Below are positions 1 to 6,979 of a stretch of DNA of 23,051 bases, in pieces; positions within the stretch are counted from its first letter, which is position 1; each line of letters opens with the position of its first letter. The position numbers were made by a program, and so were the translations under genes. Source of the stretch: CAYLJV01 sp964554215 (GTDB lineage Archaea; Hadarchaeota; Hadarchaeia; Hadarchaeales; JAGGTB01); NCBI GenBank assembly GCA_964554215.1, contig CAZKND010000017.1, positions 1-23,051 of the forward strand, in the 5' to 3' direction. The notes under the pieces were generated by a model. It saw only the letters and a list, made by a program, of their open reading frames with translations. It was not told the origin of the DNA and searched no databases.

Positions 1-115
1 TTTTCTACTCGGTATCTTTTATCACGTTTCACTTTTCTTTTAATAAACTTCCGTAAGCAAATGTCGAATCTAATCCTTCCTAACGAAACCCCAAACAAAG
101 AACTAGTTCACACAA

Positions 116-3049
116 CTAGAAAGACTCAGCAACCTTTTCAATAATGTCTTCATTCCTCGGGAAAACCGTAGCCTTTACAGATTCAAGACTTACCTCTTCT
201 CCAAAGCAATTGACCACACTACCCTCTTTCTCCAGCCAAGACCTCAACGGTATCACTACCTCAGCCATATCGCTTACCTGATTCTTTTCGGAAGTCAACT
301 GAACAACAGTCTTATCCTCAGATATATCTTCCACTTCTCTACCATAGACAATGACGACATCTGAAGCATCTCCTAGACTCGTCGAACCGGTCTCCACAAG
401 TCCTTCAGCGTTAGCACCCTCATGTGCAACTATCCTCCTCTCCGGAGACTCAGAAGAATCCTCCGTAATAATCGCAACTCCATCTTCAAGATCCTCCAAA
501 CTCTCAACTACCTCCGCACCGTCCTCCTTCGCCCTGTTAACAAAACTCTTGAATATCGGACTCATATCATAAACTCCCTCCTCAACGAATATCTCATCGG
601 AAGAGAGCAATTCTTCAGCACCGACATTAGAACCATCGAAATCACCTTTAACAATCATGTCACCTCCAGTCTTTTCCGCGAGTCGCTCCAATTTCTCCGC
701 CTCTTCCAGAGTCACGCTTTGAGAAACCACAATATCCGCATCGGAACCGCTCAGGATATCTCCCGCCTCATCGAACTTATCCTCATCATAAGAAGGTCTA
801 TCTCCCTCCACCATAGTATCGAACTTACCTATATCACACAAATGCCCCTCATAAACAGGGTCCTCAACCGATTTTACCATGACCGGTCGGCCATTAACCG
901 CACGAATCTCAACAGGACAGGTCAAACCACAGCCCACACAATAAGTCTCACCTGCATTCACAGTTTCATGAGGCCCAGGTTTGGTATCCTTTATCTTCTC
1001 TTCGAAAGCACCAGTCGGACAAGCTTCGGCCAAGTCACCTATCAGTTCGCTATCCACCTCGCTTAGCGGATCTCCGAAAGCAGGCTGTACTACAGTTTTC
1101 AATCCTCTCTCAACAAATTGCACCGTGCCTTCTCCATGGACCTCTTCGGTCGTCCTAACACAAGAACCGCAAAGGATACACTTATCGGACTCTCTGACCA
1201 CCCTTTGATGGGATTCATCAACATCGTACTGATATTTATCACCTTTATATTCATCTTGTTCGGCTCCAAGCTCCTCAGCATACTCTCTCAACAAACAATC
1301 ATACCTATCCAAACAGCCACATTCCAAACACCTCTCCGCATCCGCCTCCGCATCCTCATCAGAAAAACCTAATTCGATAGGCTCGAAATCTTCTATCCTC
1401 TCATCAGGACCTCTCATAGGCATCTCCTTACGAGGCTTATCCGTATAATCGGCCAAATCATCCTCAGTTACCTTCGCCTGATGTACATAATCGTAAGGCA
1501 TCTCGAAATCTTCAGGTACGTCATAATCCTCCAATTCACCCTTTAGGTAAGCATCAAGTGCATAAGCAGCTTCACGCGCCTGGCCAGTGCTCTCAACAAT
1601 CGAAGAAGCACCCATAGATGCGTCGCCAGCGGTGAAAACATCTTCATAATTAGTCTGGAACTTATCATTAGAACCTAAAGTGCGGTCCTCCTGTTCAAGA
1701 CCCTGCTCCTCCAAAACATCGAGATCCGGTTGTTGGCCTATCGCGAGAATGACCGAATCAGCTTCCAATTCGGAAGACTCTCCCGGGACCTCAATAGGTT
1801 TAGGTCTGCCGGACTCGTCCGGTTGTCCCAACTCCATCCGTGAACAGTTTACCTTGTCTATACCGTCTTCCTCACTTCCCTGAATCTCTTTCGGACTTAG
1901 GAGAAATTCGAAGTTCACACCCTCTTCTTTGGCTTCCTCTATCTCTTCCTCGTTAGCCGGTGCTTGTTGCTCAGTCCTTCTATAAGCAACCGTCACATCT
2001 TTACCCTTCCTTACAGCGGTCCTGGCGACATCCATAGCCGTGTTTCCACAACCCACAACTACCACCTTCTCACCAAGTTCGATGTCCTTACCCAGTCGAT
2101 CATCTACGAGGAAGTCTATACCCCCCATGACTCCTGGCAATTCTTTTCCGTCTATCGGAATGATCCAACTCTCCCAAGCTCCAGTCCCGACAAAAACAGC
2201 ATCGTAATCATCTCTCAACTCTTCAAGAGCGAAGTCTTCACCCATCTCGGACTCCGTTTCCGTCTCAATTCCTAAATCTAAAATCCACTCGATTTCCTTA
2301 TCCAACAATTCATTCGGAAGTCTATAATTAGGAATACCATACCTCATCATGCCCCCCAACTCCGGCATCATATCGAAAATCTTCACATCATGCCCTTCCA
2401 ACTTCAAATAATAAGCAGCTGTCAAACCTGCAGGCCCTCCACCTACGACAGCGACTTCCTTTCCAGTGCTCTCAGGGATTTCAGGGGTCCAAGCACCTGC
2501 ATCCATATCTTTTTCAGCCGCGTACATCTTGAGCTGTCTGATAGAGATAACTTCTTCCACCAATTCTCTCCGACACCCATCTTCACAAGGAGCGAAACAT
2601 GCACGTCCCAGAGATATCGCCAGAGGAGAACTTTCCTTAACCAGCTTGGTAGCCTCGCTAGGCCTCCCGTTCGCAATGTGGGCGAGATATCCTTGACAAT
2701 CCATGCTCGCCGGACACTTCAAAGAACACGGAGCAACACAGTCTCCCGTATGTTCCGACAACAACAGCTCGAGAGCCATCTTCCGACCTTTCTTGACCTC
2801 TTCCGTGTCAGTGGTAACCACCATACCGTCCTGCACCGGCGTGTCACAACTAGTCGTGACCTCGGTCCCTCTATCGGTTTCTATTTCGGAGAGACAAAGC
2901 CTGCAACCGCCGAAAGGTTCGTCGATGTAATCTATCTCACAAAGGTTCGGAACGAAAATATCGTTCTCCTTGCAAACGTCAAGGACGTACTTACCTTTCT
3001 CGGTCTCGTACTCCTCACCGTCTATCGTTATCGTAATCTTTTCACTCAT
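116..3049 (-). CDS. NuoG-like/GltD (NfnB-like) fusion iron-sulfur flavoprotein, NAD(P)H oxidoreductase subunit
   Basis: This is probably the NADP(H)-binding subunit of a soluble bifurcating transhydrogenase-type complex. Seen in the 977 residues: an N-terminal NuoG-type [2Fe-2S] domain (Cys37, 49, 52, 68); a GltD-type Cys-rich linker (Cys104, 108, 112, 118 and 151, 155, 159); an FAD motif GGGPAG near 203; a second dinucleotide fold GCGNTA near 333 followed by Arg357-Arg358, which in GltD/NfnB relatives favours NADPH; and the FAD-closing motif TAGDASMG near 473. Further [4Fe-4S] motifs follow (Cys574/577/579/585; 624/627/630 with 677), then a molybdopterin-oxidoreductase-type cluster (Cys704, 707, 711, 738). 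Only about 240 residues follow, too short for a molybdopterin catalytic domain. The ATG abuts the upstream stop codon and has GGAGGT eight bases before it (minus strand, 3057-3062). Last gene of a three-gene operon. A formate dehydrogenase or Geobacter SfrB-like role is the alternative. Confidence 0.9.
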   Translation of the reverse strand: MSEKITITIDGEEYETEKGKYVLDVCKENDIFVPNLCEIDYIDEPFGGCRLCLSEIETDRGTEVTTSCDTPVQDGMVVTTDTEEVKKGRKMALELLLSEHTGDCVAPCSLKCPASMDCQGYLAHIANGRPSEATKLVKESSPLAISLGRACFAPCEDGCRRELVEEVISIRQLKMYAAEKDMDAGAWTPEIPESTGKEVAVVGGGPAGLTAAYYLKLEGHDVKIFDMMPELGGMMRYGIPNYRLPNELLDKEIEWILDLGIETETESEMGEDFALEELRDDYDAVFVGTGAWESWIIPIDGKELPGVMGGIDFLVDDRLGKDIELGEKVVVVGCGNTAMDVARTAVRKGKDVTVAYRRTEQQAPANEEEIEEAKEEGVNFEFLLSPKEIQGSEEDGIDKVNCSRMELGQPDESGRPKPIEVPGESSELEADSVILAIGQQPDLDVLEEQGLEQEDRTLGSNDKFQTNYEDVFTAGDASMGASSIVESTGQAREAAYALDAYLKGELEDYDVPEDFEMPYDYVHQAKVTEDDLADYTDKPRKEMPMRGPDERIEDFEPIELGFSDEDAEADAERCLECGCLDRYDCLLREYAEELGAEQDEYKGDKYQYDVDESHQRVVRESDKCILCGSCVRTTEEVHGEGTVQFVERGLKTVVQPAFGDPLSEVDSELIGDLAEACPTGAFEEKIKDTKPGPHETVNAGETYCVGCGLTCPVEIRAVNGRPVMVKSVEDPVYEGHLCDIGKFDTMVEGDRPSYDEDKFDEAGDILSGSDADIVVSQSVTLEEAEKLERLAEKTGGDMIVKGDFDGSNVGAEELLSSDEIFVEEGVYDMSPIFKSFVNRAKEDGAEVVESLEDLEDGVAIITEDSSESPERRIVAHEGANAEGLVETGSTSLGDASDVVIVYGREVEDISEDKTVVQLTSEKNQVSDMAEVVIPLRSWLEKEGSVVNCFGEEVSLESVKATVFPRNEDIIEKVAESF

Positions 3050-4801
3050 CTAATCTACCTCCACAGCATCAACGGGACATACCTCTTTACAAGTCCCACA
3101 AGTAGTGCAAATCTCCTGATCAATCTCATGTTGAGAACCGTTCTCTCCGGAAATAGCGTCGACAGGACACTCCTGAGCACACTGCGTGCATCCAATACAT
3201 TCGTCAGTGATCTCGTAAGTTATCAAATCCCTACAGACATTTGCCGGACAATTCTGCTCCTCTATATGAGCAACGTACTCATCTTCAAAATACCTCAAAG
3301 TAGTCAAAACCGGATTGGGAGCCGTCTGTCCAAGTCCGCACAGGGAATATTTTTTGATCTTGTCCGCCATCTCCTTCAACTTATCCAAATCATCCATAGA
3401 CCCTTCACCTTTCGAGAATTCTTCCAACATCTCCAAAAGCCGCTTAGTGCCTACACGACAGAACGTGCACTTACCGCAAGACTCCTCCTGGACAAAATCC
3501 AAGAAATACTGAGCCACATTGACCATGCAGTCATCCTCATCCATCACAATCATACCACCGGAACCCATGATAGCACCGGCCTCCGTCAAAGTCTCATAGT
3601 CGACAGGAGTGTCAAGATAGTCCGAAGGCAAACAACCTCCCGAAGGACCTCCGAGCTGTACCGCCTTGAACTCATTATCACCCTCGATCCCTTCACCTAT
3701 CTCAAAAATGATCTCCTCAAGAGTCGTCCCAATCGGAACCTCGACCAGACCTCCACGCTCCACCTTGCCAGCCAGAGCGAAGACCTTGGTACCTCCACTG
3801 GCATCGGTCCCTATAGAACTGAATTCTTCAGCCCCATTCCTGATTATCCAAGGGATATTCGCCCAAGTCTCCACGTTATTTATATTAGTAGGTTCTCCGA
3901 AAAGACCGCTCTGAGCAGGGAAAGGCGGCCTAGGATCAGGCATCCCTCTCTCACCTTCAATAGAATTCATCAAAGCCGTCTCCTCACCACAAACAAACGC
4001 ACCAGCACCTTCCTTTATCTGAATGTCGAAAGAAAAGCCCGAACCTAGAATGTCTTCACCGAGAAAACCTTCCTCCTTGGCCTTTTCAATAGCTATCTCC
4101 AACCTCTCCAAAGCCAACGGGTACTCAGCCCTGCAATAGATATAACCATGAGTCGCACCTGTAGCGTAAGCACCTATGATCATCCCTTCAAGAACGGCAT
4201 GTGGATCGCCTTCCAACAATGAACGGTCCATGAAAGCTCCCGGATCACCCTCATCAGCATTGCAGACCAAATACTTCTCATCACCTTCAGAACCTTTGAC
4301 AAACTCCCACTTCTTTCCAGTTGGGAAACCAGCGCCTCCCCTCCCTCTAAGATTGCTATCCTTTACCTCCTGAATGATATCATCCGGATCCATTTCAAGA
4401 GCTTTCTCCAAAGCTTCGTAACCATCCCTCTCAATATACTCCTCAATGCTTTCGGGATCGATTATTCCACTGTTTCTGAGAACAACCTTCTTCTGTTTCG
4501 AAAAATAGTCATACTGTTCCCCCGGCCAAGATATCAACTTATCTTCATAAGGATTTCCTTCTATCAAATGTTTCTCAACCAGAGTGTCAACGTCGTCCTC
4601 TTCAATATTTCCATACTTGTAATTCCCCTCCTCATCTTCAACCTCCACAATAGGTTCATTGTGACACATCCCTATACAGCCGACCTGGTCCAAATCCACA
4701 TCGACATCGTGCTCTTCCAAACTTTCCTCCAAAGCCTCGTAAACCTCACTAGCACCCGCCGCAATACCACAAGAAGCGTAGCCAACCTTCATCTTAACCA
4801 T
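3050..4801 (-). CDS. NuoF/HydB-like NADH-binding FMN iron-sulfur subunit with extra ferredoxin domains
   Basis: Likely the FMN- and NADH-binding core of the complex. The N-terminal 80 residues are a thioredoxin-like [2Fe-2S] domain with Cys11, Cys42 and Cys46; only three of the usual four cysteines are visible. The NuoF body has the FMN loop RGRGGAGFPTGKKW (about 152-165), NADEGDPGAF (181-190), VCGEETAL and the [4Fe-4S] motif SCGKCTFCRVG. The C-terminus adds two [4Fe-4S] ferredoxin motifs (Cys535/538/541/545 and 565/568/571/575). This extended form (583 aa) is typical of HydB/HndC/Bfu-type bifurcating enzymes, not of complex I NuoF. The start has a GAGAGGTG site a few bases upstream; Met4 is a possible alternative start. 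It lies 27 bp after the NuoE-like gene and directly abuts the fusion gene. Confidence 0.93.
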   Translation of the reverse strand: MVKMKVGYASCGIAAGASEVYEALEESLEEHDVDVDLDQVGCIGMCHNEPIVEVEDEEGNYKYGNIEEDDVDTLVEKHLIEGNPYEDKLISWPGEQYDYFSKQKKVVLRNSGIIDPESIEEYIERDGYEALEKALEMDPDDIIQEVKDSNLRGRGGAGFPTGKKWEFVKGSEGDEKYLVCNADEGDPGAFMDRSLLEGDPHAVLEGMIIGAYATGATHGYIYCRAEYPLALERLEIAIEKAKEEGFLGEDILGSGFSFDIQIKEGAGAFVCGEETALMNSIEGERGMPDPRPPFPAQSGLFGEPTNINNVETWANIPWIIRNGAEEFSSIGTDASGGTKVFALAGKVERGGLVEVPIGTTLEEIIFEIGEGIEGDNEFKAVQLGGPSGGCLPSDYLDTPVDYETLTEAGAIMGSGGMIVMDEDDCMVNVAQYFLDFVQEESCGKCTFCRVGTKRLLEMLEEFSKGEGSMDDLDKLKEMADKIKKYSLCGLGQTAPNPVLTTLRYFEDEYVAHIEEQNCPANVCRDLITYEITDECIGCTQCAQECPVDAISGENGSQHEIDQEICTTCGTCKEVCPVDAVEVD

Positions 4802-4828
4802 GTTTACACCTCTCCAAAATTGAAATCA

Positions 4829-5332
4829 TCACTCTTCACCATTCCTATATCTCTCTATCACTTCTTTCGTCTTATCTCGAGTCAAGTTACCGTGAGTTTT
4901 CCCATCAACCATTATCACAGGTGCCAGACTACAACACCCTAAACAGGCAACTCTCTGCAGAGTGAACTTACCATCTTCTGTAGTCTCACCGGTCTCTATC
5001 CCCAGCTCTTCCTCAATAGTTTCAGTGATTTTCTCAGCACCACTAACATGGCAAGCCGTACCGTGACAAGCTTTCACCACATGGTCTCCAAGCGGTTCAA
5101 ATCTGAACTGAGCGTAAAAAGTGGCGACCCCATAAACTTTGCTGATCGGGACATTCAAAAAATCAGCTATCTCTTCTATCACATCTCTGGGAACATATCC
5201 GAGCCTTTCCTGAGTTTCCTGCAGAAGAGGAATCAATGAACTCTTATCGGGAGAATATTTTTCGAAAATATCTCCAACCTTGTTCAAAGTGTCAAAACTT
5301 TCCGAACCCTCAGTCTCATCAGATGCAGCCAT
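4829..5332 (-). CDS. NuoE/HydC-like thioredoxin-fold [2Fe-2S] subunit
   Basis: First gene of the redox operon. A 167-residue NuoE-family protein with a helical N-terminal part (LIPLLQETQERLGYVP) and a C-terminal thioredoxin-like [2Fe-2S] domain. The four ligands are visible: Cys89 and Cys94 in CHGTAC, and Cys130 and Cys134 in CLGCC. In complex I and in bifurcating hydrogenases this subunit sits on the FMN subunit and carries the N1a-type cluster. The ATG has TAGGAG upstream on the minus strand. The 76-bp gap to the preceding same-strand gene is AT-rich, holds a perfect palindrome, and probably contains the operon promoter. Length is normal for the family. Confidence 0.93.
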   Translation of the reverse strand: MAASDETEGSESFDTLNKVGDIFEKYSPDKSSLIPLLQETQERLGYVPRDVIEEIADFLNVPISKVYGVATFYAQFRFEPLGDHVVKACHGTACHVSGAEKITETIEEELGIETGETTEDGKFTLQRVACLGCCSLAPVIMVDGKTHGNLTRDKTKEVIERYRNGEE

Positions 5333-5380
5333 TTTTTATTCTCCTACTTTTGTACGAAATAAATTCTTGAAGATTTCAAA

Positions 5381-5395
5381 ATAATCAAAGATTAT
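5381..5395. promoter_or_regulatory. Perfect 6-bp palindrome with 3-nt spacer upstream of the redox operon
   Basis: The sequence ATAATCAAAGATTAT is a perfect inverted repeat (ATAATC, AAA, GATTAT). It lies about 50 bp upstream of the NuoE-like start and overlaps an AT-rich stretch (minus strand GATTATTTTG) that could be the TATA element. It could be an operator for a dimeric repressor or a chance match in AT-rich DNA. Confidence 0.35.
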
Positions 5396-5408
5396 CGTCA
5401 ATAAATTT

Positions 5409-6371
5409 TCAATCCATCTCTTTAATCAAACCTTTTCTCAAGTCCTTACTCTCTATTTCGGTATCGTCTCCCACTATAGAATCTTGAATGATGGAATCTT
5501 CAATCTCACAACCGCCAAAAATTATGGAATTCTCTATCTCGGAATCAACAACTTCCGCACCTGGAAGTATCGTAACATTTTCACCAATATCCGAATCTTC
5601 CACCTCTCCCTCAATTATATTGCCTTCTCGAATCTCCCTTTCAGCTCTCAAATAACCTGCTCTTGTTCCGATATCAACCCATTCACCCTCAAACGAATAA
5701 GCATAAACCTCATACTCTTCAACCGACCATTGCAAAAATCTGCCAGGTTCGTCCAAATACTGCTCCTCAGGGATCCTACCGTCCCAATATTCGACATACT
5801 CATCGAAAACAGACAGTTTTTCCTCAGGATAGAAATAGCAAGCCGTGGAAGCCATACGAGACTTCGGATTCTCCGGCTTCTCTTGGAAATCCGTCACCTT
5901 TTGATCATCATCAAAACCAACAATCCCATAATTCTTAGCCTCTTCCAAATCCTCCACCTTGTAACAAGCGTTCGCAATAGAATCCTTCTCCTTAGCAAAA
6001 TCTATGAAATCAGAAATATCGAACGAGTAATAATTATCCCCACCAATCACAAGATAATCGTCGGACTCCTTCTTCTCAATAACATTTATTATCCCACCGA
6101 CAGCACCATACTTCTCATCTTCAGCTTCCTGACTCTCAATAACGAGCTCGTAGATATCCTCCTCCCTTTGATCCAAATACTCATCGAAAGAATCCTCAAA
6201 CCTCTCATTCGTAGCCACGTAAGCCTTATCGACTTCGTCTATCTGCTCGATCTCATCCAAAATATTGTCCAAAATAGGTTTTCCGGCCAAAGGCAACAAC
6301 GGTTTGGCCCTCTCTTTGGTGATTGGCCAAAGTCTAGTCGCATATCCTCCAGCTAAGATAAGAACCTTCAC
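5409..6371 (-). CDS. Sugar-1-phosphate nucleotidyltransferase with C-terminal left-handed beta-helix
   Basis: Probably activates a hexose-1-phosphate with an NTP to give an NDP-sugar for glycan or glycolipid synthesis. The N-terminus has the family signature LAGGYATRLWPITKERAKPL, a metal-binding Asp in IGGDNYY, and the EKP motif (DFQEKPENP). The last ~70 residues contain isoleucine-rich hexapeptide-type repeats (GENVTILPGAEV, NSIIFGGCEI, DSIIQDSIVGDD). Length (320 aa) suits archaeal glucose-1-phosphate thymidylyltransferase or mannose-1-phosphate guanylyltransferase-like enzymes; base and sugar specificity cannot be read from the sequence. The start is GTG at 6369-6371, with GTGAT (part of the archaeal anti-16S complement) just upstream. 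It precedes the redox operon on the same strand but shows no functional link to it. Confidence 0.9.
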   Translation of the reverse strand: MKVLILAGGYATRLWPITKERAKPLLPLAGKPILDNILDEIEQIDEVDKAYVATNERFEDSFDEYLDQREEDIYELVIESQEAEDEKYGAVGGIINVIEKKESDDYLVIGGDNYYSFDISDFIDFAKEKDSIANACYKVEDLEEAKNYGIVGFDDDQKVTDFQEKPENPKSRMASTACYFYPEEKLSVFDEYVEYWDGRIPEEQYLDEPGRFLQWSVEEYEVYAYSFEGEWVDIGTRAGYLRAEREIREGNIIEGEVEDSDIGENVTILPGAEVVDSEIENSIIFGGCEIEDSIIQDSIVGDDTEIESKDLRKGLIKEMD

Positions 6372-6387
6372 GATATCACACTTAGGC

Positions 6388-6405
6388 TAATCCACGTTAG
6401 GATTA
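6388..6405. promoter_or_regulatory. Perfect 6-bp inverted repeat just upstream of the nucleotidyltransferase start
   Basis: TAATCC at 6388-6393 and GGATTA at 6400-6405 are separated by six bases and begin 16 bp before the GTG start. They could be an operator or a 5'-leader hairpin for the minus-strand gene. Chance occurrence is possible. Confidence 0.3.
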
Positions 6406-6425
6406 TTTCCTTATTATTTGTTTTG

Positions 6426-6532
6426 ATAGGATACCTTCCAAAATCCGGAAAGAATGATTTCAAATCCTTAGAGCTTGAAAAAACTCCTTACTTATTTTAG
6501 ACCGAAGTGATTCTATAGAAATAGGATACCTT
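6426..6532. repeat. Direct repeat of the 12-mer ATAGGATACCTT
   Basis: The identical 12-mer occurs at 6426-6437 and 6521-6532, both inside the divergent intergenic region. The second copy runs into the TTG start of the downstream plus-strand gene and supplies its weak GGAT ribosome-binding site. The meaning is unknown; it may be a small duplication or a paired regulatory site. Confidence 0.4.
6493..6500 (+). promoter_or_regulatory. TATA-like box for the 138-aa membrane protein
   Basis: TATTTTAG lies about 35 bp before the TTG start, which would give a short leader of roughly ten bases. Assigned only on AT-richness and spacing. Confidence 0.3.
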
Positions 6533-6947
6533 GAACATAGAAAATCTGGACATCAAATACACACGGATAATCACAGGGCCACTAGCCGTATTCGACACCT
6601 TCCTCGGCCTATTCGCTCTGCTGATGCCGCTATCCTATATGGCTCTAATGCACTCACCGTCAGCAGGTGGTTATTTCATGCTTCAAAGAACGGGCATGAT
6701 CTGGCTGTTTTTCGCAGCTGTTCAATGGATCGCCTTTGCCTATCCTAAACGTCTCTCTATATTCGTCCCATTCGTAGGTCTTCTAAGAATAATGGATGTG
6801 CCTGCAGATATCGTTTACTACCTAACAACCAGCCACACATTTTACGGCGAGATGATAATCTTAGCCCCACTGCTAAACGCAATCGTCGGAGGAATACTGA
6901 TCTATTTCTGGATAAATAGAGACAAGGAAAAAACTCAGAAAGGATGA
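6531..6947 (+). CDS. Small four-helix membrane protein, function unknown
   Basis: I do not recognise the family. The 138 residues contain about four hydrophobic segments (roughly 12-38, 50-70, 76-98 and 106-127) with short polar ends and a basic C-terminus (RDKEKTQKG), so it is an inner-membrane protein with no obvious catalytic residues. The start is TTG. An in-frame TAG at 6522-6524 rules out anything upstream, and the first helix begins at residue 12, so a later start would cut it. GGAT precedes the TTG at short spacing. It stands alone, divergent from the nucleotidyltransferase and convergent with the P-type ATPase. Confidence 0.75.
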   Translation: MNIENLDIKYTRIITGPLAVFDTFLGLFALLMPLSYMALMHSPSAGGYFMLQRTGMIWLFFAAVQWIAFAYPKRLSIFVPFVGLLRIMDVPADIVYYLTTSHTFYGEMIILAPLLNAIVGGILIYFWINRDKEKTQKG

Positions 6948-6949
6948 CC

Positions 6950-6967
6950 TAACACCGGAAAGTGTTA
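6950..6967. terminator. Small hairpin between convergent genes
   Basis: TAACAC (6950-6955) and GTGTTA (6962-6967) form a perfect 6-bp stem with a six-base loop, three bases after the plus-strand stop and thirteen before the minus-strand stop. It could aid termination in either direction, but no T-run follows, so this is tentative. Confidence 0.35.
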
Positions 6968-6979
6968 ACGCTTCATAAC

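Noticed and set aside
100..119. Palindrome GAACTAGTTC and repeated AACTAG downstream of the fusion gene
   Set aside because: Short, no T-run or stable hairpin pointing to a terminator, and nothing else supports a function; bases 1-115 otherwise show no gene.
2390..4048. Long plus-strand open frame (552 codons) opposite the redox operon
   Set aside because: It spans the junction of two well-supported minus-strand genes, has Ser/Thr/Arg-rich low-information content, no recognisable domain and no start context; it is a mirror of codon bias in the opposite strand.
5484..6356. Plus-strand open frame of 290 codons opposite the nucleotidyltransferase
   Set aside because: Antisense to a gene with a complete family signature; Ile/Leu/Asn-rich sequence without motifs.
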